DNA of 64,000 nt, from assembly GCF_000834655.1 (NCBI RefSeq), contig NZ_JXQQ01000058.1, forward strand, positions 1 through 64,000. Direction: 5' to 3'. The position numbers were made by a program, and so were the translations under genes. The notes under the pieces were generated by a model, which did no database searches, had not been told where the DNA came from, and saw nothing but the letters and a program-made list of their open reading frames with translations. Numbering within the stretch: the first letter of the stretch is position 1; each line of letters starts with the position of its first letter. This DNA comes from Variovorax paradoxus. Lineage in GTDB: Bacteria; Pseudomonadota; Gammaproteobacteria; Burkholderiales; Burkholderiaceae_C. Of the stretch, positions 44,994 to 53,655 are shown one piece after another.

Positions 44994-45389
44994 GTGCTGC
45001 TGTCCTCCCGCCAATCCCCGCACTTCTCGACCCGCGCGATCCTCGTCGTGCTGGCGATCGCGTTGTGGTTCGCGGGCACGCTGGGCGTGATGCACCGTTC
45101 GCTGCACGTGCCCGGCCTGCCGGCCGCGGCGGCCACGGTCCAGGCGGCACAGGCCGAGAAGGGCGCCCACGTCCACCCGGGCCACGGCGTGGTCAGCCTC
45201 TTCGGCGACCACACCGATGCCGAGTGCCGGCTCTACGACCAGCTCTCGCACGGATCGAGCGTTCCCGGCGTGCCGCTGGTGGTGCTGCCGGTGCTGCTGC
45301 CCTCGGCCACGTTTGCTTATCTGCAGGGCGAAGCCATCGCCCGCTGGGTTGCGCTGTTCGACGCGCGCGGCCCGCCTTCCACTCGCTGA
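44994..45389 (+). CDS. Small membrane-anchored His-rich protein next to a ZnuD-like receptor (DUF2946-like)
   Basis: A 131-residue protein with one N-terminal hydrophobic helix (~15-33), then a periplasmic part with a His cluster (HVHPGHG, GDHTDAEC) and CRLYDQLSHG. A second hydrophobic segment lies at ~90-108. The HxH/H...C pattern suggests metal binding; a similar C-x-LYDQL-x-H pattern is found in small proteins beside zinc or copper TonB receptors. It lies 24 bp after msrA and 78 bp before the receptor gene. The start is GTG 44994. A role as a periplasmic zinc or copper helper is inferred. Confidence 0.6.
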   Translation: MLLSSRQSPHFSTRAILVVLAIALWFAGTLGVMHRSLHVPGLPAAAATVQAAQAEKGAHVHPGHGVVSLFGDHTDAECRLYDQLSHGSSVPGVPLVVLPVLLPSATFAYLQGEAIARWVALFDARGPPSTR

Positions 45390-45467
45390 ATCCCCCCGTG
45401 TTCCGGTCGCTGCGCCTGCCTTGTGCGGGTGACGGCGTGCCGTCCATTGATTCAACGAGTGTTCACC

Positions 45468-47573
45468 ATGATTCCCAATTTCCGTCGCCACGCCATCGGC
45501 GTCGCCGTTTTTTCGCTCGCCTTCGCCGCTGCGTCCCACGCCCAGGAAGCCGCCCAGACCCAGACTCAGGCCCAGACCGCCGATGCCCCGGGCCTGGCCG
45601 CCATCACCGTCACCGGCAATCCGCTCGGCACCAACGACCTGATCGCGCCGACCGTCACGCTCTCTGGCGAAAAACTCCTGCTGCGTTCCGACTCGACCCT
45701 CGGCGAGACGCTCAACAACCTGCCCGGCGTGAGCAGCAGCTACTTCGGGCCCAACGCGAGCCGCCCGATCATCCGCGGGCAGGACGGCGACCGCATCCGC
45801 ATCCTGCAGAACGGCGGCGGCGCGCCCGACGCCTCGGCGCTGAGCTACGACCACGCGGTGCCTGTCGACGCGCTGGTCACCGACCGCATCGAGGTGCTGC
45901 GCGGCCCCTCGGCGCTGCAGTACGGCGGCAGCGCCGTGGGCGGCGTGGTCAACGTGATCGACAACCGCATCCCGACCGAGCCCATCAACGGCTTCGGCGG
46001 CCGTGCCGACCTGGGCTTTTCCACCGGCAACAAGGAAAAGAACGGCGGCGTGGTGCTCGAAGGCGGCAACGACCGCTTCGCACTGCACGTCGATGCCTTC
46101 AACCGCGACTCGAAAGACGTCTCGGTGCCCATCGACCTGGATTGCAGCAAGCCCGGCTCGCCGTGGCGCGCCCGCAAGATCTGCAACTCGGCCAACGAGG
46201 CGAACGGCGGCGCGGTCGGCGGCACGCTCTTCTTCGACAAGGGCTGGATCGGGGCCTCGGCCAGCACCTATCGCAGCAACTACGGCACCGTGGCCGAGGA
46301 CGACGTGACCATCCGCATGAAGTCCGACCGCTACGCACTCGAAGGCGAGTGGCGCCCGGGCGGCATCATCAGCAGCATCCACGCCAAGGTGAGCCACACC
46401 AACTACCGCCACACCGAGTTCGAGGGCCCCGAGGCCGGCACCACGTTCTCGAACATGAGCAACGACCTGCGCGTGGAGGCGCGCCACCAGAAGATCGGCA
46501 ACTTCGAAGGCCTCGTAGGCTTCAGCAGCGAGACCAACCGCTTCGCCGCCGATGGCGAGGAAGCCTTTGCGCCGCACAGCCGCACGCGCTCGAACGCGCT
46601 CTTCCTCTATGAAGAGTACGGCGCCTCGTGGGGCAAGCTGAGCTTCGGCGCGCGCACCGAGAAGGTCCGCATCCGCTCGCTGGGCTATCCGGACGATCCG
46701 ACGGTCACGCGCTTCGCCATCGGCGAGCGCACCTTCAACCCGCACAGCGCGGCGTTCGGCGCGCTGGTCAACCTCACGCCGCAGTGGCAGCTGACATCGA
46801 ACCTCGCCTACACCGAGCGCGCCCCCAAGGACTACGAACTGCTCGCCAACGGCCCGCACGTGGCCACGGCCGCGTGGGAAGTGGGCGACCCGAACCTGCA
46901 GAAGGAAAAGTCGACGGGCCTGGATCTCGGCGCGCAATGGAAGTCGGGCCCCAACACGGCCCGCGTGAATGCCTACGTCACGCGCTTCAGCAACTACATC
47001 GGCCTCACCGCCTCGGGCCGCACGCTCGACGAAGAAGGCCAGGTCGTGACCGACCCCGCGGCCACCGACACGCTGGCCGAGTACCTCTACAGCGGCGTGC
47101 GCGCGCGCTTCACCGGCATCGAGGCGAGCGGCAACCTGCGCCTGCTGGGCACCGACGGCTTCGGACGCATGGCCGACGCCTCCACGCTCGACCTCGAATG
47201 GCGCGGCGACGTGGTGCGCGCGAAGAACCTGGACACCGGCGAGCCGCTGCCGCGCATCGCGCCGTTCCGCACGGGTGCGACGCTGGTGTACGGCAACGGC
47301 CCGTGGAGCGCGCGCCTGGGCTTCGACTACAACGCGGCGCAGCGCCACGTGCCGAGCGTGGGGGCGCGCGAAACCGATGCCTACACGCTGTGGAATGCGG
47401 CCATCTCGTACCGCATGAAGGTGCAGCGCGCCAACCTCACCTGGTATGCGCGCATCGAAAACATCACCAACAAGCTGGCCTACAGCCCGACGTCGATCCT
47501 CACGACGACGGTGTATCCGAACGCGCCGTTGCCGGGGCGGTCGATGAAGGTCGGGTTGCGCGTGACGTTCTGA
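45468..47573 (+). CDS. TonB-dependent receptor, ZnuD-like (zinc/metal uptake)
   Basis: A 701-residue receptor with a signal peptide (ASHAQ, residue ~25) followed by a Gln/Thr-rich linker. The plug has LGETLNNLPGVSSSYFGPNA, SRPIIRGQDGDRIRIL and RIEVLRGPSALQYGGSAVGG. The barrel ends GLRVTF. The plug wording (SSSYFGPNASRP, SYDHAVPVDALV) is that of ZnuD and related zinc or heme receptors rather than siderophore ones. The extracellular part contains a Cys pair (LDCSKPGSPWRARKIC) and several His residues. ATG 45468 directly precedes the signal peptide. The preceding His-rich membrane protein supports a metal role. No Zur box was recognised upstream. Confidence 0.85.
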   Translation: MIPNFRRHAIGVAVFSLAFAAASHAQEAAQTQTQAQTADAPGLAAITVTGNPLGTNDLIAPTVTLSGEKLLLRSDSTLGETLNNLPGVSSSYFGPNASRPIIRGQDGDRIRILQNGGGAPDASALSYDHAVPVDALVTDRIEVLRGPSALQYGGSAVGGVVNVIDNRIPTEPINGFGGRADLGFSTGNKEKNGGVVLEGGNDRFALHVDAFNRDSKDVSVPIDLDCSKPGSPWRARKICNSANEANGGAVGGTLFFDKGWIGASASTYRSNYGTVAEDDVTIRMKSDRYALEGEWRPGGIISSIHAKVSHTNYRHTEFEGPEAGTTFSNMSNDLRVEARHQKIGNFEGLVGFSSETNRFAADGEEAFAPHSRTRSNALFLYEEYGASWGKLSFGARTEKVRIRSLGYPDDPTVTRFAIGERTFNPHSAAFGALVNLTPQWQLTSNLAYTERAPKDYELLANGPHVATAAWEVGDPNLQKEKSTGLDLGAQWKSGPNTARVNAYVTRFSNYIGLTASGRTLDEEGQVVTDPAATDTLAEYLYSGVRARFTGIEASGNLRLLGTDGFGRMADASTLDLEWRGDVVRAKNLDTGEPLPRIAPFRTGATLVYGNGPWSARLGFDYNAAQRHVPSVGARETDAYTLWNAAISYRMKVQRANLTWYARIENITNKLAYSPTSILTTTVYPNAPLPGRSMKVGLRVTF

Positions 47574-47582
47574 TGCTGAGTG

Positions 47583-47698
47583 GCTCGCTCCCCCGTTGGG
47601 GGAGTGCAGGGGTGGGGGCAAGCGGCCAGTGACGAGGCCATGGCTTTTGCAGGCGCCGCTTGCCCCCATCCCAGCGTTCCCCCAGAGGGGGAAGGAGC
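47583..47698. repeat. Large inverted repeat (~44-bp arms) after the receptor gene
   Basis: Arms at 47583-47626 and 47655-47698 are imperfect inverted copies (shared GCCGCTTGCCCCCA ends and CCCCC/GGGGG inner hairpins) around a 28-base loop. Each arm also folds on itself (CTCCCCC...GGGGGAG). It begins 10 bp after the receptor stop and may act as a terminator or be a miniature mobile element. Confidence 0.65.
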
Positions 47699-47718
47699 AA
47701 GGCGGCTATCCTCGCCGC

Positions 47719-48669
47719 GTGAACTCTTTCGTCATCTCCTCGCTGCTCCCCGTCGTCATCCTCATCGCCGCGGGGTATCTCGCCGGCAAGCGCCGGTGGA
47801 TCGGCGGCAATGCGGTGAAGGACCTGTCGAACCTCATCTTCCTGCTGCTCGCGCCCGCGCTGCTGTTCCGCGCCATGAGCACGGTGCATGTGCAGGAGCT
47901 CAGCCTGAAGCCGGTTGCGGCGTATTTCATCGCCTCGGGCCTGCTCTTCGCGGGCACGCTCGCGTTGCGCGGTTTCAACCGCACGGCCGCGGTGATCGCG
48001 CTGGCCAACACCTACAGCAACACCGTGATGATCGGCATCGCGCTCGTGGGCCTGGCCTACGGCGAGGCGGGCATGGTCGTACTGCTGACGCTCATCTCGC
48101 TGCACTCGCTGGTGCTCATGACCAGCGCGACCCTCGTGCTGGAGCTGGCCGTCGCACGTGAACATGCGGTGGTCAGCGGCGAAGAGAAGCGCTCGATGGC
48201 GCGCACCGTGCTGCGTGCGCTGCGCAACGCCATCATCCATCCGGTGCCGCTGCCGATCATCGCGGGCCTCTTGTTCGCGCAGACCGGCCTCGTGATGCCC
48301 GAGGTGATCGACAAGCCCATCCAGTTGCTCGGCCAGGCCTTCGGCCCGGTGGCGCTCGTCATGGTGGGCATCACGCTCGCGCTCACGCCCATCGGGCGCC
48401 ACTGGCGCGGCGCGCTGGTGCAGGCGCTGGTGAAGAACCTGCTGCATCCGCTGCTGGTGGCCGGCATCGGCTGGCTGCTCGGCGTGCGCGGCATCCCGCT
48501 CACCGTGATGGTGGTGGCGGCGGCGCTGCCCATCGGCGCCAACGTGTTCCTGTTCTCGCAGCGCTACCGCACGGCCGAAGACCTCGTGACGGCCAGCGTG
48601 GCGGTGTCCACGGTGCTCGCGCTCGGCACCCTCACGCTCGTGATGGTCTGGGTGCAATGGCTCCCCTGA
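47719..48669 (+). CDS. AEC-family (auxin efflux carrier-like) transporter
   Basis: A 316-residue inner-membrane carrier with ten helices in two halves. Family features are FLLLAPALLFRAMS in the first half, ANTYSNTVMIGIALVGLAYG (a conserved Asn-rich discontinuous helix) and AAALPIGANVFLFSQRY in the second. Bacterial AEC proteins move small organic anions such as malate, malonate or auxin-like acids. The start is GTG 47719; the upstream frame runs through the inverted repeat and is not coding. Substrate unknown. No operon partner. Confidence 0.88.
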   Translation: MNSFVISSLLPVVILIAAGYLAGKRRWIGGNAVKDLSNLIFLLLAPALLFRAMSTVHVQELSLKPVAAYFIASGLLFAGTLALRGFNRTAAVIALANTYSNTVMIGIALVGLAYGEAGMVVLLTLISLHSLVLMTSATLVLELAVAREHAVVSGEEKRSMARTVLRALRNAIIHPVPLPIIAGLLFAQTGLVMPEVIDKPIQLLGQAFGPVALVMVGITLALTPIGRHWRGALVQALVKNLLHPLLVAGIGWLLGVRGIPLTVMVVAAALPIGANVFLFSQRYRTAEDLVTASVAVSTVLALGTLTLVMVWVQWLP

Positions 48670-48813
48670 GCGCCTGAGTCCTTCGGTTTTCCGCGCGCAT
48701 CCTGCTCGCGGCCTTTCGCTTTATCGGCTGCTCGCCGGCCCCTATGCCGTTTGGCAGGGGTGGCCGTTTGGTGGAATGGCGCGCCGCGCCCATCGCCCTA
48801 CATTTGCCGGCTG

Positions 48814-49203
48814 ATGATTTACCCGGCGTGCTCTTCGCCCCTTGTTGCTATGGCGGTGGTCGCGACGGTGATCGCGCTCTTCGGCCCACCCGCGCGGGCG
48901 GCGGCCGATGGCAAGCCGTGCAGGACGCCGTGCCTCTCGGTCAACGTGCCGCGCGATGCACCCGAGAAGCCCGAAAAGCCAGCGGAGGCCGAGCCGAAGC
49001 CCGCGCCCGCGGCCCGACCGGTTGCGAAGCCCAGGCCGCAGGCAACGGCATCGGCGGCGCCCGCCTCGCCGTACGAGGCGCAGAAAGAGCCCGTTGCAAA
49101 AAAGCCTGCGCCATCGAAGCGCTGCACCGACATCAACATGCGCGCCGCGGTCGGCGAGCCGCTGTCGGACGAGGACATGAAGACATTGAGGAGCCAGTGC
49201 TGA
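48814..49203 (+). CDS. Secreted Pro/Lys-rich hypothetical protein
   Basis: A 129-residue protein with an N-terminal hydrophobic signal (to ~residue 35, ARAAA), a CRTPC motif, a Pro/Glu/Lys/Ala-rich middle (~50-95) and a conserved-looking end CTDINMRAAVGEPLSDEDMK finishing in Cys. No family recognised. ATG 48850 inside the signal is an alternative start. Its stop overlaps the next ATG (TGATG), so it is translationally coupled to the OmpA-type lipoprotein and both may act together in the envelope. Confidence 0.6.
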   Translation: MIYPACSSPLVAMAVVATVIALFGPPARAAADGKPCRTPCLSVNVPRDAPEKPEKPAEAEPKPAPAARPVAKPRPQATASAAPASPYEAQKEPVAKKPAPSKRCTDINMRAAVGEPLSDEDMKTLRSQC

Positions 49204-50408
49204 TGATGAACACCACCACTCGACGGGTCCGCACCGCGTTGCGCGTGCTGACCCTGTGCGCCGCCGCGCTCGCCGCCGCCTGCGCCACCCGCCCCGCGCC
49301 GGGCAACGCCATGCCCTTCGACCAGGCCGTCAACCAGGCGGTGGACGACCTGATGGTGCAGACGCAGAAGCTGCCGGCGTTTCTCGCGAAGGTCGAGTCG
49401 TCGCTCTCGCAGCGCCGCATCGTGATCGACCCGTTGCTCGAAGGCGCGAGCGGCCAGCAGACCGAGGTGACGCGCGTGGCCGAGCAGCGCATCGTGCAGC
49501 GCATGCAGGCGCAGTTCAAGCAGTTCACCGTGACGCCGTTCAACTCCGCAGAGCTGGGCAACGCGCAGTACGTGCTCAACGGCACGCTGATGCGCGACAA
49601 GGAGGCCACCGGCGGGCGTTACCGGCTGAACCTCGCGCTCACCGAAATCAAGAGCGGCATGGTGATCGCGCAATCGGTCACGCGCATCAGCGATGCGACG
49701 CTCGACACGCGCCCCACCGCGTTCTTTCGCGACAGCCCGGTGAACGGCAAGGACCGCGGCGTGGAGGGCTACATCCGCACCGCCGAGACCCAGCCGGGGC
49801 AGGCCGCCGATGCGCTGTACCTGGAGCGCCTGCCGACCTCGACCGTGCTGCAGGAAGCCACCGCGGCCTACGAAGCCGGCCGCATGAGCGAGGCGCTCGC
49901 TCGCTACGAGGCGGCGGCAAAGCGGCCCGACGGCCAGCAGCTGCGCATCTACAGCGGCATGTACCTCACGCAATCTCAACTCGGGCGCACGGCCGATGCC
50001 GAAAAGACCTTCGGCACCATCGCGCGACTGGGCCTGGAAACCAACAACCTGAGCGTCAAGTTCCTCTTCAAGCCGGGCTCGACCGATTTCCTTGCCGATC
50101 CGAAGATCAGCGCCGCCTACCCGATGTGGCTGCGGCAGATCGCGCGGCAGGCTGCACAGATCGATTCATGCGTGGTGGTGACGGGGCACACGAGCCGCAC
50201 GGGCTCGGAGTCGGTGAACGAGCGGCTGTCGCTGCAGCGCGCGGTGAGCGTCAAGTCGCGGCTGGCGACCGAGGCGCCGCCGCTCGCGAAGAAGCTGCGC
50301 GAATCGGGCATGGGCTTTCGCGAGAACATCGTCGGCACCGGAGCCGACGATGCGAGCGACGCGCTGGACCGTCGCGTCGAATTCAAAGTGGTCGGCTGCG
50401 ACGCTTGA
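49203..50408 (+). CDS. FlgO-like/OmpA-type lipoprotein
   Basis: A 401-residue envelope lipoprotein: signal with lipobox LAAAC (Cys ~26). A ~150-residue domain (FDQAVNQAVDDLMVQTQ, RIVIDPLLEGASGQQTEVT, QYVLNGTLM) resembles the FlgO/CsgG-type fold seen in flagellar outer-membrane and curli-secretion proteins. A TPR-like helical stretch follows (TAAYEAGRMSEALARYEAAA). The C-terminal ~110 residues are an OmpA-like peptidoglycan-binding domain (CVVVTGHTSRTGSESVNERLSLQRA, DRRVEFKVV). It may tether an outer-membrane structure to the cell wall. Start ATG 49203 overlaps the preceding stop. Exact role unknown. Confidence 0.75.
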   Translation: MMNTTTRRVRTALRVLTLCAAALAAACATRPAPGNAMPFDQAVNQAVDDLMVQTQKLPAFLAKVESSLSQRRIVIDPLLEGASGQQTEVTRVAEQRIVQRMQAQFKQFTVTPFNSAELGNAQYVLNGTLMRDKEATGGRYRLNLALTEIKSGMVIAQSVTRISDATLDTRPTAFFRDSPVNGKDRGVEGYIRTAETQPGQAADALYLERLPTSTVLQEATAAYEAGRMSEALARYEAAAKRPDGQQLRIYSGMYLTQSQLGRTADAEKTFGTIARLGLETNNLSVKFLFKPGSTDFLADPKISAAYPMWLRQIARQAAQIDSCVVVTGHTSRTGSESVNERLSLQRAVSVKSRLATEAPPLAKKLRESGMGFRENIVGTGADDASDALDRRVEFKVVGCDA

Positions 50409-50414
50409 CCGGAT

Positions 50415-51068
50415 TCAGGGGGCGAGCCGCTCGCGCACCCAGTCCGCGCCTTCGAGCCGGTAGCGCAGCCGGTCGTGCAACCGGCTCTTGCGGCCCTGCC
50501 AGAACTCCCAGCGGTCCGGCACCAGCCGGTAGCCGCCCCAGTGCGGCGGACGCGGCGGCGAGAGCAGGTGCTTGGCAGCGGCCACGGCCGCGTTCTTCAC
50601 CAGCACGTCGCGGCCGCTGATCACTTCGCTCTGCGGGCTGGCCCAGGCGCCGATGCGCGAGTCGAGCGGGCGGCTCGCGAAGTAGGCGTCGCTCTCGTCG
50701 GCGCCGGCCTTCTCGACGCGGCCCTCGATGCGCACCACGCGCTCGAGCTCGACCCAGTGGAACTGCAGCGACGCATACGGATTGCCCGAGAGCTCGCGGC
50801 CCTTGCGGCTTTCGTAGTTGGTGTACCAGACGAGGCCGCGCGCGTCGTAGCCCTTGATCAGCACGATACGGCTCGATGGCCTGAGGTCGCTGCCCACGGT
50901 GCACAGCGTCATCGCATTGGGCTCGGGCACCTGCGCGTCGATGGCCTCGGTGAGCCAGCGTTCGAATTGCTTCAGCGGGTCGTCCGCGCTGTGGGCTTCG
51001 CCGAGCTCGGCGCGTTCGTAGCTCTTGCGCAGCGCGGCGAGCGCTTCGTTGGAGAGAGGGGAGGTCAT
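50415..51068 (-). CDS. pdxH: Pyridoxine/pyridoxamine 5'-phosphate oxidase
   Basis: A 217-residue FMN enzyme that makes pyridoxal 5'-phosphate from PNP or PMP. It shows NAMTLCTVGSDLRPSSRIVLIKGYD, WYTNYESRKGRELSGNP, the SRPLDSRIGAWASPQS family motif, and PHWGGYRLVPDRWEFWQG with the RLHDR end, all diagnostic of PdxH. ATG 51068 fits family length (218 in E. coli); the longer frame runs into the neighbouring promoter. Divergent from the MobA-like gene, convergent with the OmpA-type lipoprotein gene. Confidence 0.96.
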   Translation of the reverse strand: MTSPLSNEALAALRKSYERAELGEAHSADDPLKQFERWLTEAIDAQVPEPNAMTLCTVGSDLRPSSRIVLIKGYDARGLVWYTNYESRKGRELSGNPYASLQFHWVELERVVRIEGRVEKAGADESDAYFASRPLDSRIGAWASPQSEVISGRDVLVKNAAVAAAKHLLSPPRPPHWGGYRLVPDRWEFWQGRKSRLHDRLRYRLEGADWVRERLAP

Positions 51069-51097
51069 GCCGGGATTGTTGCGCACATACTCGGACC

Positions 51098-51673
51098 ATG
51101 ACCACAAAGGCGACAAAGGCGAATTCCCCCACGGTGATCGTGCTGGCCTCGGGCCGCGGAGAGCGCTTCATCGCCGCCGGCGGCACCGGCTCCAAGCTCA
51201 AGGCACTGCTTGCGGGCAAACCGGTCCTGGAACGCACGCTCGATGCCGTGCGCGCAAGCGGCCTGCCGTGGCGCCTGGAGGATGTTGGTCATCCGGGCAT
51301 GGGCGACTCGATCGCCGCCGCGGTGCGTGCCACGCCCAACGCCATCGGCTGGCTGATCCTGCCGGGCGACCTGCCGCTGGTGCGGCCCGAGACGCTTCAG
51401 GCGGTGGCCGCTGCGCTCAACGGGCGGGTCAATGCCGTGCAGCCGCAGTTCATGGGAGAGCGCGGCCACCCGGTCGCGTTTGCCGCCGGGTGTCGCGCGC
51501 AGCTCGCGGCACTGGAAGGGAACCTGGGCGCGGCGCCCGTCCTGCGGTCGATGCGCGCCATCGATTCGGTCGCGGATCTCGCGGTGGACGACGCCGGCAT
51601 CGTGACCGACATCGACACGCCCGAAGCCCTCGCGCGCGCCGAGGCGCTGTGGCTGGAGCGCGCGGGCCGCTAG
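51098..51673 (+). CDS. MobA-like NTP transferase (molybdenum cofactor type)
   Basis: A 191-residue nucleotidyltransferase of the MobA/MocA family. The nucleotide loop is VIVLASGRGERFIAAGG, Lys32-Lys35 region KLKALLAGKPVLERTL follows, and WLILPGDLPLVRPETL holds the metal-binding Asp. GHPVAF and DIDTPEAL complete the pattern. Members add GMP or CMP to molybdopterin cofactor for xanthine-oxidase or DMSO-reductase enzymes. No molybdoenzyme gene is in the window. Start ATG 51098 is 29 bp from the divergent pdxH start. Confidence 0.9.
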   Translation: MTTKATKANSPTVIVLASGRGERFIAAGGTGSKLKALLAGKPVLERTLDAVRASGLPWRLEDVGHPGMGDSIAAAVRATPNAIGWLILPGDLPLVRPETLQAVAAALNGRVNAVQPQFMGERGHPVAFAAGCRAQLAALEGNLGAAPVLRSMRAIDSVADLAVDDAGIVTDIDTPEALARAEALWLERAGR

Positions 51674-51681
51674 CGGCCGGA

Positions 51682-52221
51682 TCAGCCCTTCGGAATCACT
51701 GCGCAGGCGATGCGCGGGCCCGAGTTGCCGGCCGGCTGCGTCGTGAAGTCGTCGCGGTCGCGATGCACCACCAGCGCGCGGCCCACCACGTTGTTGACGG
51801 CGCCGTCGGTCAGCGAGATCGAGTGGTCGTCCACGCTGAAGCGCGCCACGCCGCCGGCGTCGGCCACCAAGCTCGGCAGTTCGCCCGCGTGGCTGCCCGG
51901 CGCGGCGAACTTGCCGTGCGTGCCGCCGGTCGGGTTGAAGTGGCCGCCCGAGGCATTGCCGTTGTCGCCGCAATCGCCCTTTTCATGGATGTGGAAGCCG
52001 TGCTCGCTGCCCGGCACGAGGCCGCGCACTTCGCCCGAGACGCGCACGCCGTGGTCCAGGGCAGTGAGCTTGACCGTGCCGCGGGTCGGGTTGGGCGTGA
52101 TCGCGGCGGTCGGCACCAGTTCGACGGACGTGCTGGGCTTGCCGCCCATGCTGCCGCAGGCGGCGAGCACGGCCGTAGCCAGGAGGGCGGTGCCGGTGGC
52201 GAAGAGACGACGATGGTTCAT
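51682..52221 (-). CDS. sodC: Cu,Zn superoxide dismutase, periplasmic lipoprotein
   Basis: A 179-residue SodC that dismutates superoxide in the periplasm. A lipoprotein signal ends at LAAC (Cys ~22). Copper and zinc His ligands lie in GFHIHEKGDC, SGGHFNPTGGTHG and LVVHRDRDDF, and the disulfide Cys pair is in KGDC and IACAVI. The ATG overlaps the stop of the ChaC-like gene as ATGA, linking superoxide defence with glutathione turnover. Confidence 0.95.
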   Translation of the reverse strand: MNHRRLFATGTALLATAVLAACGSMGGKPSTSVELVPTAAITPNPTRGTVKLTALDHGVRVSGEVRGLVPGSEHGFHIHEKGDCGDNGNASGGHFNPTGGTHGKFAAPGSHAGELPSLVADAGGVARFSVDDHSISLTDGAVNNVVGRALVVHRDRDDFTTQPAGNSGPRIACAVIPKG

Positions 52222-52922
52222 GGTTTTTCCTTGGACGGTCCGGATGAAGCCCCGGATGAAGGTTGGGAAGAATTGTCGGAAGACCCCGGAACATATACCG
52301 GAGCCGGGGGGGCATCGCAATCGGCCGCTGCCGCGGATGCCTGTTCGGCCTCGGCCAGCGCCACCAGCCGGGCCAGCGCCGCATCGTGGATCGAATGCCG
52401 CCGCAGCTCCAGCAGGGTCTGCTGCGCATAGTCGAGCGAGCTCCCGTAGCGGCCGACCGCGTTGGCGAAGATGTGGCGGTAGCGCTCGTCGCTCAAGTCG
52501 CCCGTGAAGTTGGGGCTGCGCCGCGAGAGCGTGAAGGCCAGCGCGTTGACCGGGCCTTCGGCCGTGCCGCAGCGCAGCCACTTGGGGTCGTACACGCCGG
52601 TGGGCATTTCGCGCAGCCAGAGGCGGCGCAGCGTCTCCAGCCCCTCGGCCTTCGGCACCCGGAACACCATGCCGCGGCAGCTGCCGCCCGAGAGGAGGCC
52701 GAACACGAGGCCCGGCGTCTGCACGCTGCCGCGATTCACGCGGCTCCACATCTTCAGCGCCCGGTGCCAGCCGTGCACCCAGGCCGGACGGCGCTCGATG
52801 AAGCCGAACTCCGGCCGCCAGATCAGCGAGCCGTAGCCGAAGAGCCACAGATCATCGTGTCCGCCCCAGTCGGCAATCGCCCGCTCGAGCATGGGTTGTG
52901 GGTCGCGCAGAGGCTTGGGCAT
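52218..52922 (-). CDS. chaC: ChaC-like gamma-glutamylcyclotransferase
   Basis: A 234-residue ChaC-family enzyme that splits glutathione into 5-oxoproline and Cys-Gly. The family motif is LWLFGYGSLIWRPEF; the probable catalytic Glu is in LWLREMPTGVY. The C-terminus is a Ser/Pro/Ala-rich tail of ~35 residues. The start is uncertain: ATG 52922 is used, but ATG 52892 sits nearer the conserved fold and GTG 52973 would add a Pro-rich stretch. It overlaps sodC by 4 bp. Confidence 0.9.
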   Translation of the reverse strand: MPKPLRDPQPMLERAIADWGGHDDLWLFGYGSLIWRPEFGFIERRPAWVHGWHRALKMWSRVNRGSVQTPGLVFGLLSGGSCRGMVFRVPKAEGLETLRRLWLREMPTGVYDPKWLRCGTAEGPVNALAFTLSRRSPNFTGDLSDERYRHIFANAVGRYGSSLDYAQQTLLELRRHSIHDAALARLVALAEAEQASAAAADCDAPPAPVYVPGSSDNSSQPSSGASSGPSKEKP

Positions 52923-53063
52923 GGGGTCGAGGCCCGGCGGTCCGGGGTCCGGATTCGGCGCGGGGTCCGACACGGGCCTGTCAGGAGCGCCGCCTACAAT
53001 TTCCTTGTCATGGTTCACCGCACCATTATTTACCGACCCCTCAATTACGGAGCACGCGCACCC

Positions 53064-53627
53064 ATGAGCGACGACGACGGCCAGCAGAATTTCATCCTCG
53101 GCTTTCTCATGGCGCTGATCGCGCTGGTGATCTTCTTCGTGGTGGGCATCGTGATCTGGCACAAGGGCCACAGTGCCACGAGCGCCGCGGTCGCCGCACC
53201 GGCCAAGCCGCCGGCGGTGGTCGTTTCTTCGCCTCCGCCCGGCGAGGCGCCCAAGCTGGCCGAAGTGACCGAGACGGTCACGGTCACGATCCCCGACGGC
53301 GCGAGCATCCGCGTGGTCAACGGCGTGGTGAACTTCTACTTCGCGACCGGCAGCGCCGACCTCGCACCGGGCGCCGCCGAGGCGCTGGCCGCGGTCATCA
53401 AGGGCGTGGAGAGCGGCCGGAAGGTGGTGGTCTCGGGCTTCCACGACACCACGGGCGATGCCGCCATCAACGAATCGCTCGCCAAGAAGCGCGCCGAGAT
53501 GGTGCGCGACGTGCTCGTGGGCCTGGGCGTGCCGGCCGGCAAGATCGACCTGCACAAGCCCGAGGTGACGGCGGGCTCGGGCAACAACGCCGAGGCGCGC
53601 CGCGTCGAAGCCCGGCTGGTGGACTGA
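53064..53627 (+). CDS. Membrane-anchored OmpA-like domain protein
   Basis: A 187-residue inner-membrane protein with one helix (~10-32, FILGFLMALIALVIFFVVGIV), a Pro/Ala/Val linker and a C-terminal OmpA-like domain (VNFYFATGSADLAPGAAEAL, VVVSGFHDTTGDAAINESLAKKRA). It probably binds peptidoglycan from the inner-membrane side, like MotB/TolR-type or small OmpA-like proteins. A start at 53010 would add 18 residues without a better ribosome site. A strong terminator follows. Confidence 0.85.
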   Translation: MSDDDGQQNFILGFLMALIALVIFFVVGIVIWHKGHSATSAAVAAPAKPPAVVVSSPPPGEAPKLAEVTETVTVTIPDGASIRVVNGVVNFYFATGSADLAPGAAEALAAVIKGVESGRKVVVSGFHDTTGDAAINESLAKKRAEMVRDVLVGLGVPAGKIDLHKPEVTAGSGNNAEARRVEARLVD

Positions 53628-53655
53628 CACCTCCGTCCGCCCGCAAATCCCCGCA

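Noticed and set aside
45390..45440. Possible fifth copy of the 3'-end element after the His-rich protein
   Set aside because: Only a short CGTG...TCGCTGCGCCTGCC likeness remains; the diagnostic CCCCCAGGCT and hairpin blocks are missing.
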